Part shown: piece after piece, positions 42,177-50,804 of the stretch | How positions within the stretch are numbered: the stretch's first letter is position 1 | Layout: each line of letters opens with the position of its first letter | Assembly (NCBI GenBank): GCA_036556425.1 | Contig: DATBJJ010000006.1 | Coordinates: forward strand, 65,002-129,001 | Reading direction: 5' to 3' | Origin: DATBJJ01 sp036556425 | GTDB lineage: Bacteria > Acidobacteriota > Vicinamibacteria > Vicinamibacterales > 2-12-FULL-66-21 | Length of the DNA: 64,000 bases | Position numbers and translations under genes: made by a program | The notes under the pieces: model-generated | What the model saw: the letters and a program-made list of their open reading frames with translations, nothing else | The model's database searches: none | What the model was told of the DNA's origin: nothing

Positions 42177-44999
42177 TTAGAACGTCGAGCCGACCGCGAA
42201 GCGGAACTTCCACTTCTTTTCCGGCCGGAGGTTGTTGTCCAGCACGCCGCCGCGCGATGGATTGGCCGCGAAAATCAGCCGGAACGGCACGTTCAGCACG
42301 GGCATGAAGAACCGGATCTCGGCGCCGGTCGACGACTTGAACGCGCTGCGCTCGCCGATCACTTCCGTCAACGGATCGAACCCGCTCGTGAACGGATTCA
42401 GCACGGTGTAGAAATCGCCCGAATTCGGGATGAGCGCGCCCGGCACCGTCGTCTGCGTCACCGGCTCCTTCAACGAGAACTTCTCGCCGCGATCGCGCAC
42501 CTGGCCGACGTCGTAGAACAGCACGAGGCGGACGGGTCCGGCGATGCTGATCAGGTATTCCGCGTTGAAGAGCAGGCTCTTGTTGCCGCCCACCACGAGC
42601 CCGGTCGCCTGATCGCGCGGGCCGACGGTCCGCAGATCGAAGCCCCGCATGCTGTACTCGCCGCCGAGGAACAGCTTCTCGAAGATCGGCAGCTCCGTCG
42701 TGCTGCCGTAGGGCGAGATGTATTCCCCTTGCACGCGGAACCCGAGCGAGGTGCGCCGCTTCGCGCCGAGCGGGAAGTACCAGATGCCTTCCGCGCGCGG
42801 ATTGTAGAAATTCGTGTTGCCGCCGACCCCCGCGAAATCCATCGACAGCGTGTAGCGCGTGCCGCTCGTCGGGAAGATCGGGTGGTCGACCGTGTTGAAC
42901 ACGAAGCTCGGACCGATCTTGCTGATCGTGCGCTGGCCGCCTTGGCCGATGAGCAGCGAATCGTAGAGGAACGGGTTGCCCGCGAGCACGAGCGGATCCT
43001 GGTAGAGCGGGTTCAGCTCCTTGACCTTCACCTGCTCGTAGCTGTAGTTGATGAACATCCGCGAGTAGTTCGCGACCTGGAAGCCGAAGACGAGGTTGCC
43101 GCCCGTCGACGCCTGCGTGAACTGCCCCTCGTACCGAATCTCGCGCGCGAAGAGATCGATGCCGGCCGTCATCGGACGATCGAAGAGGAACGGCTCGGTG
43201 AACGCGAGCTGGTAGTTCTTGGCGCGATTGCCCTGCTGCGCGGTTGCGGTGAACGTCTCGCCCCGCCCGAGGAAGTTCGACGTCTGGAACGACAACTGAC
43301 CGAAGAAGCCGTCGAACTGCGACACGCCGGCGCCGAACGTCAGCTGATTGCGGTTCTGCTCCTCGAACTTCAGTTGGATGTCGACCTTGTTCTCCGCGTT
43401 CGGCGTCTTCTGGACGTCGACCGCTTCGCCTTCGAGCGGCTTGAAGTAGCCGAGCTGATTGAGGCGGCGAACGCTGTCCTTCAACGCCTGCGTGTTGAAC
43501 ACGCCCATCTCGAGCAGACGCAGCTCGCGCCGGATGACGTTGTCGCGCGTCGTCGTATTCCCGATGAACGTGATGCGGTTGATGTAGTACTGCTTCCCTT
43601 CATCCACGCGCATCGTCACGTCGACGATCGGCGGCTCGTCTTTCACGTTCTTCGCCGTCGGCTTCCCTGCCGCCGACGCTTCCGGCTTCGCGGTTTTCTC
43701 GTCCGCCTTCTCTGGCGCTGGTGGTCCCGCGGGTGCGGGCGGACCGGCGGCGCCCTCGTCTTCGCCGTTCCGCGGCTGGTCGCGAGGCTGGAGATCGGGA
43801 TACGCGGTGAACTCGAAGTAGCCGCCGCTGCCGTAGACCTCCTGCGCTTTCTCGAGCCCCTTCTTGACCTTTTTCTGGCTGTAGATTTCGCCCTTCTCCA
43901 GCTTGAAGAGCGGACGCAGCGCCTCGGACTTGACGACCTTGTTGCCGTCGAACGTGAAATCGCCGACGCGATACTTCTTGCCTTCCGTGATCGGCACCTG
44001 CAGCTGAATCCAACGCGTCTTGCCGTCCGACGAGTCCTCGAGGGTCTTCATCGTCGGCTGCCCGACCTGCGCCATGATGTAGCCCTCATCACGATAGTGG
44101 TCGGTGATGAGCTGCGCGTCCTCGGCGAACTTGTCTTCCTTGTACGTCCCGCCGCCCGTGATGAATCCGAAGAACCCCTTTTCCTTGTTCTCCTTCATCT
44201 TTCGCGAGAGCGAGCCGTCGCCGATCGCTTTGTTGCCGACGAAGTCCACGTCGCGAATCCGCACCTTCGGACCCTCGGTGACGTGGAACGTGACGTGAAC
44301 CAGCTTGGGGCCGCCTTCGACCTCCTTGATCTCGGGATGCACTTCGGCGAACTGATATCCCTCGGCGGCGTAGAGCTCGCGCACGACGCCGGTCACGCGG
44401 CGAATGAGCCCCGGATCGATGAACGAATCCAAACGGATCGTGATCGCTTTTTCTTTCAGCTTCTCTTCGATCTTCGATTGATCGACTTTCTTCAGCCCTT
44501 CGTAGTCGACGATCTTGACGCGCTGCCGCTCCTCCATGTTGTAGACAATCATCTTGCCTACGACACCGTTGGCGAACGGGAAGTCCTCGGTGTGGACGTC
44601 GAGATCGTCGAGGAAGTTGGTCGCCCAGAGACGCCGGAAGTCGTCGCGCGCGATCTGCTCGATGGAATCGTCGTACGGCACCCATCGATTGTTCTGCGCG
44701 CTACTCAGCTTCGACTTCGCCTCGATGTAATACAGGTACGTGTTCGCTTCGACCACGGGATATCCGCCCTGCTTCTCGAAGCACAGCACGACCTGGTAGA
44801 GGACGGGACCCGAACCGGCCGGCGGCAGATTCTGCGGGGCGGCGACGGGCTGGCCGCACACCGTTCGAATGGCGGCGGCGGCCTGTGGAGGCGCGGCGGG
44901 CGCCTGGGCGTGGGTGATGACGGCGGCGCCCGCGGCCATCAGCGCAGCCGCGGCCGTGCCCGCGGTCAGCTTCGCGGAGACGAACTTTGGGACAGGCAT
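42177..44999 (-). CDS. bamA: outer-membrane protein assembly factor BamA
   Basis: Central subunit of the BAM complex, 940 residues (E. coli: 810). After the signal region come POTRA domains, then the 16-strand barrel from about residue 550 to the C-terminal Phe (FRFAVGSTF). Within one POTRA, between YFEFTAYPDLQP and PPIVDVTMRVDEG, an insertion of about 55 Pro/Ala/Lys/Glu-rich residues occurs (residues 402-460). A short segment before the first POTRA carries two Cys (TVCGQ, VVLCFE). skp-like and fabZ-lpxA genes follow. Confidence 0.96.
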   Translation of the reverse strand: MPVPKFVSAKLTAGTAAAALMAAGAAVITHAQAPAAPPQAAAAIRTVCGQPVAAPQNLPPAGSGPVLYQVVLCFEKQGGYPVVEANTYLYYIEAKSKLSSAQNNRWVPYDDSIEQIARDDFRRLWATNFLDDLDVHTEDFPFANGVVGKMIVYNMEERQRVKIVDYEGLKKVDQSKIEEKLKEKAITIRLDSFIDPGLIRRVTGVVRELYAAEGYQFAEVHPEIKEVEGGPKLVHVTFHVTEGPKVRIRDVDFVGNKAIGDGSLSRKMKENKEKGFFGFITGGGTYKEDKFAEDAQLITDHYRDEGYIMAQVGQPTMKTLEDSSDGKTRWIQLQVPITEGKKYRVGDFTFDGNKVVKSEALRPLFKLEKGEIYSQKKVKKGLEKAQEVYGSGGYFEFTAYPDLQPRDQPRNGEDEGAAGPPAPAGPPAPEKADEKTAKPEASAAGKPTAKNVKDEPPIVDVTMRVDEGKQYYINRITFIGNTTTRDNVIRRELRLLEMGVFNTQALKDSVRRLNQLGYFKPLEGEAVDVQKTPNAENKVDIQLKFEEQNRNQLTFGAGVSQFDGFFGQLSFQTSNFLGRGETFTATAQQGNRAKNYQLAFTEPFLFDRPMTAGIDLFAREIRYEGQFTQASTGGNLVFGFQVANYSRMFINYSYEQVKVKELNPLYQDPLVLAGNPFLYDSLLIGQGGQRTISKIGPSFVFNTVDHPIFPTSGTRYTLSMDFAGVGGNTNFYNPRAEGIWYFPLGAKRRTSLGFRVQGEYISPYGSTTELPIFEKLFLGGEYSMRGFDLRTVGPRDQATGLVVGGNKSLLFNAEYLISIAGPVRLVLFYDVGQVRDRGEKFSLKEPVTQTTVPGALIPNSGDFYTVLNPFTSGFDPLTEVIGERSAFKSSTGAEIRFFMPVLNVPFRLIFAANPSRGGVLDNNLRPEKKWKFRFAVGSTF

Positions 45000-45093
45000 A
45001 TTTCAGACGACATCACAGCGGAGTGAGCCCCGGCCGCGGTCTCCTCCCAGGCCGGGGACGACAACTCAAGGAGTTTACTGGATGTAAGACGTA

Positions 45094-47529
45094 TCAGGCC
45101 AGCCGCCGGCCTGCCAGCGCCTCGCCCGCGGGACGGTAGGCGAGCGTCCCGCCGTCGAGATAGACCTCGATCTCTCCGCCCTTCAAATGCCCTCTGATGA
45201 GCTCCTCGGAGAGCGGATCTTCGATGTACCGCTGAATCGCGCGGCGCAGCGGGCGCGCGCCATACGAGCGATCCTTGCACGTCTGCTCGATGATCCAGTC
45301 GATCACGTCGTTCTCGAGCGAGAGCCGGATCTTGCGATCGACCAGGTTGTCGTTCAGCTGTTTGACCAGCAGCCGCGTAATCGTCCGCAGGTCGTCGTCG
45401 GACAGCGCCTCGAACACGATGATCTCGTCGATGCGGTTGATGAACTCGGGGTTGAAGGTCTTGCGAACCTCGCCGAGCACCATGTCATTCACGCTGCGGC
45501 TGATCGCCCCGGAGTCCGACGACTGGAAGCCGAGAGATGCCTTCTTCTGGATGAAGCGCGCGCCGATGTTCGACGTCATGATGATGATCGAGTTCTTGAA
45601 GTTCACCCGGTTGCCGAGGCCGTCGGTGAGGTGGCCGTCCTCGAAGACCTGCAGCAGGATGTTGAAGAGATCCGGGTGCGCTTTTTCGATCTCGTCGAGC
45701 AGCACGACCGAGTACGGATTCCGTTTCACCTTTTCGGTGAGCTGGCCGCCCTCCTCGTGGCCCACGTATCCCGGGGGCGATCCGATCAACTTCGAGACGG
45801 AGTGCTTCTCCATGTACTCCGACATGTCGAAGCGGATGAGCGCGTGATCGCTGCCGAACAGGAAGTTCGCGAGCGCCCGCGCCAATTCCGTTTTGCCGAC
45901 GCCGGTCGGCCCGAGGAACACGAAGCTGCCGACGGGACGGTTCGGGTTCTTGAGTCCCGCGCGCGATCGGCGAATCGCGCGCGACAGCGCGGAGATCGCC
46001 TTCTCCTGTGAGATGACGCGCTTGTGGAGCTCGTCTTCCATCCGCAGGAGCTTGTCGCCCTCGTCCTGGTTGATCGACGTCAGCGGCACGCCGGTCCACT
46101 TCGACACGACTTCGTCGATTTCCGCCTTGCCGACGACGACGCGCCGCGTGCTGGACTTCACGTCGAACTTCTCGCGCACGAACTGCAGGTTCTCGCGTGC
46201 CTGCACTTCCTGCTCGCGATAGAACTGCGCCTTCTCGAAGTTCTTCTCGGAAACCGCGTTCTCCATCTGCTCGACGGCGACGCGAATGCTCTTGTTGATC
46301 TCGCCGAACTCCTCGCTGTAGCCTGCCTCGCGCAGCTTCGCGCGCGCGCCCGCTTCGTCGACGAGATCGATCGCCTTGTCGGGCAGGAAGCGATCCGTGA
46401 TGTAGCGGCTCGACTGGTACACCGCGGCTTCGATCGCCTCGGACGTGTACTCGACGTGATGGAACGACTCGTACCGATCCTTGACGCCGAGGAGCACCTC
46501 GATCGTCTCGCGTTCCGTCGGCGGATCGACTTTGATCGCCTGGAACCGGCGCTCGAGCGATCGATCCTTCTCGATGTATTTACGATATTCGGCCGGCGTG
46601 GTCGCGCCGATGCAGCGGATCTCGCCGCGCGACAGCGCGGGCTTGAGAATGTTCGCGGCGTCGAGCGACCCTTCCGCCGACCCCGCGCCGACGAGCGTGT
46701 GCAGCTCGTCGATGAACACGATGATGTTCGGGTTCTCGGTCAGCTCCTTCATGATCGCCTTGAGGCGCTCTTCGAACTGACCGCGATACTTGGTGCCGGC
46801 GACGATGAGCGAGATGTCGAGGGCGAGGATGCGCTTGTCGGCCAGGAAGTGCGGCACGTCGCCGTACACGATCTTCTGCGACAACCCTTCGACGATCGCT
46901 GTCTTGCCCACGCCCGGCTCGCCGATGAGCACGGCGTTGTTCTTCGTCCGGCGGCACAGAACCTGCTGCACGCGCTCGACCTCGATATGCCGGCCCACGA
47001 GCGGATCGAGCTGATTCTTCATCGCGGCGTCGGTCAGGTCGCGGCTGAATTCGGCCAGCAGCGGCGTTTCCTTGACGCGCGTCAACGTCGTTTTCTCATT
47101 CAGGAGCGCCACGATGTCCTCGCGGACGGTGTTGAGGCGCATCCCTTTTTCCATCAGGATGGTGGCCGCAACGGAGCGCTCTTCGCGGAGAATACCGAGG
47201 AGCAGATGTTCGGTCCCGATGTAGTTGTGCAGGAGGCGATCGGCTTCTTCCGCCGCGTACTGGAGCACGCGCTTGGTTTCCGCGCTGAAGGGAATCTCCA
47301 CCGAGGTCGAGACCTTCTCGCGGAAGACGGTCCGGCCTTCGATCTCTTTGCGAATGCTTTCGAGAGAGAGGTGCGAGCGCGCGAAGATGCGGCTGGTCAG
47401 CCCCTTCCCTTCGCGTATCAGTCCGAGCAGGAGATGCTCGGTTTCGATCGAGATGCTGCCGAGCTGACTGGCCTCGTATCGTGCGAAGAAGAGGACCCGC
47501 CGAGCCCGCTCCGTATATCGTTCGAACAT
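45094..47529 (-). CDS. clpC: ATP-dependent Clp protease ATPase subunit ClpC
   Basis: AAA+ unfoldase, 811 residues. Double Clp-N repeats begin MFERYTERARRVLFFARYEA. The first ATPase has GEPGVGKT. A UVR-like middle segment reads NFEKAQFYREQE. The second ATPase has GPTGVGKTELARAL. It feeds substrates to ClpP, encoded elsewhere. It stands alone with its own promoter (47570-47575) and is convergent with nothing nearby. No mcsA/mcsB or ctsR genes are visible, so Firmicutes-type control is not expected. Confidence 0.97.
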   Translation of the reverse strand: MFERYTERARRVLFFARYEASQLGSISIETEHLLLGLIREGKGLTSRIFARSHLSLESIRKEIEGRTVFREKVSTSVEIPFSAETKRVLQYAAEEADRLLHNYIGTEHLLLGILREERSVAATILMEKGMRLNTVREDIVALLNEKTTLTRVKETPLLAEFSRDLTDAAMKNQLDPLVGRHIEVERVQQVLCRRTKNNAVLIGEPGVGKTAIVEGLSQKIVYGDVPHFLADKRILALDISLIVAGTKYRGQFEERLKAIMKELTENPNIIVFIDELHTLVGAGSAEGSLDAANILKPALSRGEIRCIGATTPAEYRKYIEKDRSLERRFQAIKVDPPTERETIEVLLGVKDRYESFHHVEYTSEAIEAAVYQSSRYITDRFLPDKAIDLVDEAGARAKLREAGYSEEFGEINKSIRVAVEQMENAVSEKNFEKAQFYREQEVQARENLQFVREKFDVKSSTRRVVVGKAEIDEVVSKWTGVPLTSINQDEGDKLLRMEDELHKRVISQEKAISALSRAIRRSRAGLKNPNRPVGSFVFLGPTGVGKTELARALANFLFGSDHALIRFDMSEYMEKHSVSKLIGSPPGYVGHEEGGQLTEKVKRNPYSVVLLDEIEKAHPDLFNILLQVFEDGHLTDGLGNRVNFKNSIIIMTSNIGARFIQKKASLGFQSSDSGAISRSVNDMVLGEVRKTFNPEFINRIDEIIVFEALSDDDLRTITRLLVKQLNDNLVDRKIRLSLENDVIDWIIEQTCKDRSYGARPLRRAIQRYIEDPLSEELIRGHLKGGEIEVYLDGGTLAYRPAGEALAGRRLA

Positions 47530-47797
47530 CCGGGTTTACCTATGGTTTATCGGGAGTATTTCTAACAGCATTATACGACAGCCCCAGCGCGATTCGTTAC
47601 GCCTAAGTGAGGCTCTGTAGGGCAGTTAGTGGGACAGACGGTCCGCGCGAACGTAAAAATGACACCACCCGCCAGCTCCAGAAAGCTCTACCCGAAAGAA
47701 CGTGCGAGCCTCCCGTTCGGAACACGCGCGCTCGTCGTTGATGCTCGCCGGAGGGGTCTGTACCCCGTATGACGCACTCGAAAGGAGACGGAGTCCC
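47530..47797. other. divergent promoter region between clpC and an acyl-CoA dehydrogenase
   Basis: 268 bp without a gene. On the minus side lies the clpC -10. On the plus side AAAGGAG serves as ribosome-binding site 9-10 bases before ATG 47798. No convincing -10/-35 pair is seen for the plus gene; an A-rich stretch at about 47655-47661 is the only candidate. Confidence 0.5.
47570..47575 (-). promoter_or_regulatory. -10 element for clpC
   Basis: Perfect TATAAT on the minus strand, 41 bp before the ATG of clpC, giving a leader of about 34 nt with AGG as weak ribosome-binding site. The -35 position (TAACGA, 18-bp spacing) fits poorly. Confidence 0.5.
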
Positions 47798-48973
47798 ATG
47801 TCTGTTACCTCGGTCGGTCTTTTGCCCCAATCCCTGCTCGACGCCTGTCGCAGCCGAGCGGCGACTCATGATCGCGACAACACGTTCTTCAAGGACGACT
47901 TCGACGCCCTCGTGAAAGCCCGCTATCTGCTGCTTACGGTGCCGAAAGAGTTCGGCGGCCTGAGCTATACCCTTGCCGACATGTCACACCAGACGCGGCA
48001 ACTTGCGATGTACGCCCCGGCGACGGCCCTCGCTATGAACATGCACCACTATTGGGTCGGACTTGCCGCCGATCTCTGGCGCCAGGGAGACAAATCCTGC
48101 GAATGGATCCTGCGCGAAGCGGCGGCCGGCGAGGTGTTCGCCGCCGGGCACGCCGAAACGGGCAACGACCTTCCGCTACTTCTTTCTACGACGAAAGCGG
48201 AACGGGTGGACGGGGGCTACGTGTTCACGGGGCGGAAATCGTTCGGCAGCCTGACGCCCGTGTGGACCCGTCTGGGCGTGCACGGCATGGATACGAGCGA
48301 TCCGAAGGCGCCAAAAATCGTCCATGGCTTCCTGTCGCGGGACACGAAAGGAATCTCGATCAAGGAAACGTGGGACGTCCTCGGCATGCGCGCGACGCGC
48401 AGCGACGACACGGTCCTCGAGCGCGCGTTCTGCCCCGACAAGTACGTCGCGCGGGTGCAGCCGGCCGGCGCCGCCGGGATCGACAACTTCGTCCTCGGCA
48501 TCTTCGCGTGGGCGCTGCTGAACTTCGGGAACGTGTACTACGGGCTCGCGCTGCGCGTCCGCGACCTGATCGCCGAGCACCTCAAGACGAAGACATCGCT
48601 CGCGCTCTCGCGATCGATGGCGTATCACCCCGGCGTGCAGCACGGGATGGCGGAGATCACGATGCAGCTCGAAGCGATCGGCCCGCAGCTCGACACGGTG
48701 ACGCGCGACTGGTCGAACGGCGTCGCGCATCCCGACTGGCCGATCAAGATCGTCGCGGCAAAGTACAACGCCGTCGAAGGCGCGTGGCGGATCGTCGATC
48801 GCGCGATGGATCTCTCGGGCGGGTTCGGCATGTTCAAGAAGAGCGAGCTCGAACGCCTCTTCCGCGACGCCCGCGCCGGACGCTTCCATCCGGCGAACTC
48901 GCTCCTCTCGCACGAGCTCATTGGAAAACTGTCGCTCGGCATCAATCCCGACGAGCAGCCGCGCTGGGGATAA
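47798..48973 (+). CDS. acyl-CoA dehydrogenase family protein
   Basis: FAD-dependent acyl-CoA dehydrogenase-like enzyme, 391 residues, plus strand. Regions seen: LLTVPKEFGGLSYTLADMSH, FAAGHAETGNDLPLLLSTTK, KETWDVLGMRATRSDDTVLE and the C-terminal LSGGFGMFKKSELERLFRDA. It is distant from the canonical enzyme at 60932-62077 and lacks its IHGGYGF and GEGTSEIQ motifs, so the substrate may not be a simple fatty acyl-CoA. ATG 47798 has AAAGGAG upstream; the frame from 47702 is rejected. Confidence 0.88.
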   Translation: MSVTSVGLLPQSLLDACRSRAATHDRDNTFFKDDFDALVKARYLLLTVPKEFGGLSYTLADMSHQTRQLAMYAPATALAMNMHHYWVGLAADLWRQGDKSCEWILREAAAGEVFAAGHAETGNDLPLLLSTTKAERVDGGYVFTGRKSFGSLTPVWTRLGVHGMDTSDPKAPKIVHGFLSRDTKGISIKETWDVLGMRATRSDDTVLERAFCPDKYVARVQPAGAAGIDNFVLGIFAWALLNFGNVYYGLALRVRDLIAEHLKTKTSLALSRSMAYHPGVQHGMAEITMQLEAIGPQLDTVTRDWSNGVAHPDWPIKIVAAKYNAVEGAWRIVDRAMDLSGGFGMFKKSELERLFRDARAGRFHPANSLLSHELIGKLSLGINPDEQPRWG

Positions 48974-49154
48974 GACGGAGTGCCCGGGTGCCAGAGTGCC
49001 AGGGTGCCAAGGTGCCAAGGTGCAGCGTGCCAAGGTGCAGCCCACCAAGATCAAAGCACTGTGCACCCTGCACCCTGCACCCTGGCACCCTGCACCCTGG
49101 CACTTTGGCACCCTGGCACTCTGGCACTCTGGCACTCTGGCCCTTTGGCACCCT
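48974..49154. repeat. 7-8 bp repeat locus L5 (GGTGCCA) with inverted arms, convergent junction
   Basis: The left arm (about 48978-49040) has units such as GGTGCCAA, AGTGCCAG and GGTGCAG. The right arm (about 49060-49154) has the complement, CTGGCACC/CTGCACC. The arms could form an interrupted hairpin of over 60 bp. It sits between two convergent genes and reaches the stop codon of each to within a few bases. The motif is shared with L9. Confidence 0.95.
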
Positions 49155-49523
49155 TTACTTGATCGGCTTCGCCGCCCGTACGAGCTTCACTTCGGTTGCG
49201 TGCTTCGACGCGTCGTCGTACTTCGCCGTCACCATGTCGCCGTCCTGGATGAAGTCGTTGACGTGAGGCGTCTTCTTTTCTTCCTTCATCTTGGACATCT
49301 TCGTGCCAAAGCCCTTGCCGACGATCGCGGTCTTCGCGTCGACGGAGAGCTTCCACTCGTTGCTCTTGTCCTTGATCGTGATCGAGTCCGCCGTCACGGA
49401 TGACACCGTTCCGGTGGCGACCTTGGCGGCGCCGGCCGCTTGCAGGGTTGAGGAGGGGGAAGAGGGGAAGGCGAACACTGCGAGGAATAGGGCTGCCACT
49501 GGAAGTGCAAGCCAGTGCTTCAT
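49155..49523 (-). CDS. small secreted protein of unknown function
   Basis: 122 residues. A signal peptide (MKHWLALPVAALFLAVFAF) is followed by a beta-rich domain beginning GTVSSVTADSITIKDKSNEW, resembling OB-fold-like DUF5666-type modules. A Lys-rich loop (KMSKMKEEKKTPHV) interrupts it. No catalytic residues stand out. It lies alone between L5 and the RidA gene. Signal peptide is certain by composition; domain relation is a guess. Confidence 0.8.
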   Translation of the reverse strand: MKHWLALPVAALFLAVFAFPSSPSSTLQAAGAAKVATGTVSSVTADSITIKDKSNEWKLSVDAKTAIVGKGFGTKMSKMKEEKKTPHVNDFIQDGDMVTAKYDDASKHATEVKLVRAAKPIK

Positions 49524-49620
49524 GATGGCCTCCTTGGGCGTTTCGGCCCGGTGAGCACTGACCTGTTCTACGCCGCCGGGGTCGGCCGGTTCGGAATATA
49601 TGTGCGGGAGGCCGGACGGT

Positions 49621-50019
49621 TCAGCTTGGATCGGCGATCGCCTCCGCTTCGATCTCGACCAGCATGTCGGGATCGATCAGCCGGCTCACCTCCACCATCG
49701 ACGTCGCCGGACGAATCGAGCCGAACACCTCGCCGTGCGCGCGGCCGACGGCTTCCCAATCGCGCACGATGTTGGTGACGTACATCCGCGTTCGAACGAC
49801 GTGCTCGAGCGACACGCCGGCACGCTCGAGCGCCCGCTGAATGTTCTTCAGCGTCTGGATCGTCTGCGCCCGCGCGTCCCCTTTGCCCACGAGGCTCCCA
49901 TCGTCCGCCGTCGCGGTCGTGCCGGAGACGTGGACGACGTTGCCGACTCTCACCGCGCGTGAATACCCGACGAGCGGCTCCCACTTGGTGCCGGTCGCGA
50001 TGTTCCGCCTCTCAGACAT
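49621..50019 (-). CDS. RidA family enamine/imine deaminase
   Basis: 132 residues, from ATG 50019, overlapping lolD by 8 bp. The fold is recognised from VVHVSGTTATADDGSLVGKG, QTIQTLKNIQRALERAGVSL and VVRTRMYVTNI. RidA proteins hydrolyse reactive 2-aminoacrylate-type imines. The usual catalytic Arg appears in VRTRMYV; the GPY motif of classical RidA is not seen, so it may be a different Rid subgroup. Confidence 0.85.
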   Translation of the reverse strand: MSERRNIATGTKWEPLVGYSRAVRVGNVVHVSGTTATADDGSLVGKGDARAQTIQTLKNIQRALERAGVSLEHVVRTRMYVTNIVRDWEAVGRAHGEVFGSIRPATSMVEVSRLIDPDMLVEIEAEAIADPS

Positions 50020-50686
50020 TTCGCAGCTTTCCATCCTCGAGCCGCAGCACGCGATCGCACGCGGCGGCGAGCTTCATGTTGTGCGTCGCGATGATCGACG
50101 TCAGCCCGCGCGTGCGGTGCATGTCCTTCAGCAGCGCGTGCAGCGCGTCGGCCGTGTGCTCGTCGAGATCGCCCGTCGGCTCGTCCGCGAGAAGGAGCGC
50201 CGGCGCCATGACCAGCGCGCGCGCAATCGCTACGCGCTGCTGCTCGCCTCCTGACATCATGCTGGGCGTGTGATCGACGCGGTCGGCGAGGCCGACCGAG
50301 GTCAAGAGGGCGCTCGCCCGTTCACGGCATTCGGCCGCGCGCCGCCGCGCGATCCGCATCGGCATCTCCGCATTCTCGACGGCCGAGAACTCCGGCAGCA
50401 GATGATGGAATTGAAACACGAACCCGACGTGCCGGTTGCGGAACGCGACGAGCTCGGCGTCGGACAGCGCGCGCAGATCGACCTGATCGATCCGGACCGT
50501 GCCCTCGTCCGGCGGATCGAGACCGCCGAGGACGTGCAGCAGCGTGCTCTTCCCCACGCCTGACGCGCCGATGATCGCGAGCATCTCGCCACGATCGAGC
50601 GACAGATCGAGTCCCTTGAGCACGCTCAATCGCCGGCCGGCGACGAGATAGCTCTTCGAGAGGCCGGCGACGTGGATGAAGGACAT
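50012..50686 (-). CDS. lolD: lipoprotein-release ABC transporter ATPase LolD
   Basis: ATPase of the Lol/MacB-type exporter, 224 residues from ATG 50686. Walker A is GASGVGKSTLLHVLGG, signature MSGGEQQRVAIARAL, Walker B LLLADEPTGDLD. It energises extraction of lipoproteins from the inner membrane with the permease encoded upstream. Repeat locus L6 separates it from the permease gene and the start codon has no strong ribosome-binding site. Confidence 0.92.
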   Translation of the reverse strand: MSFIHVAGLSKSYLVAGRRLSVLKGLDLSLDRGEMLAIIGASGVGKSTLLHVLGGLDPPDEGTVRIDQVDLRALSDAELVAFRNRHVGFVFQFHHLLPEFSAVENAEMPMRIARRRAAECRERASALLTSVGLADRVDHTPSMMSGGEQQRVAIARALVMAPALLLADEPTGDLDEHTADALHALLKDMHRTRGLTSIIATHNMKLAAACDRVLRLEDGKLRNV

Positions 50687-50804
50687 GATCAGCTGCCAGC
50701 TTCCGGCTTCCAGCTGCCAGCTGGGTTCTTCGGATCGCAATCGCGCGACTGAGATCGGAATGAGTTTAGCTGGCAGCTGGGAGCTGGCAGCTGGAAGCGG
50801 CGGC
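50687..50804. repeat. 7-bp repeat locus L6 with inverted arms and a core
   Basis: The left arm is AGCTGCCAGCTTCCGGCTTCC-like, the right arm AGCTGGCAGCTGGGAGCTGG-like, and a core of about 50 bp contains CAATCGCGCG (50738-50747), identical to L2. Both cores also have GATC just before this decamer and a CGGA shortly after. The locus fills the gap between the Lol permease and lolD. Confidence 0.94.
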
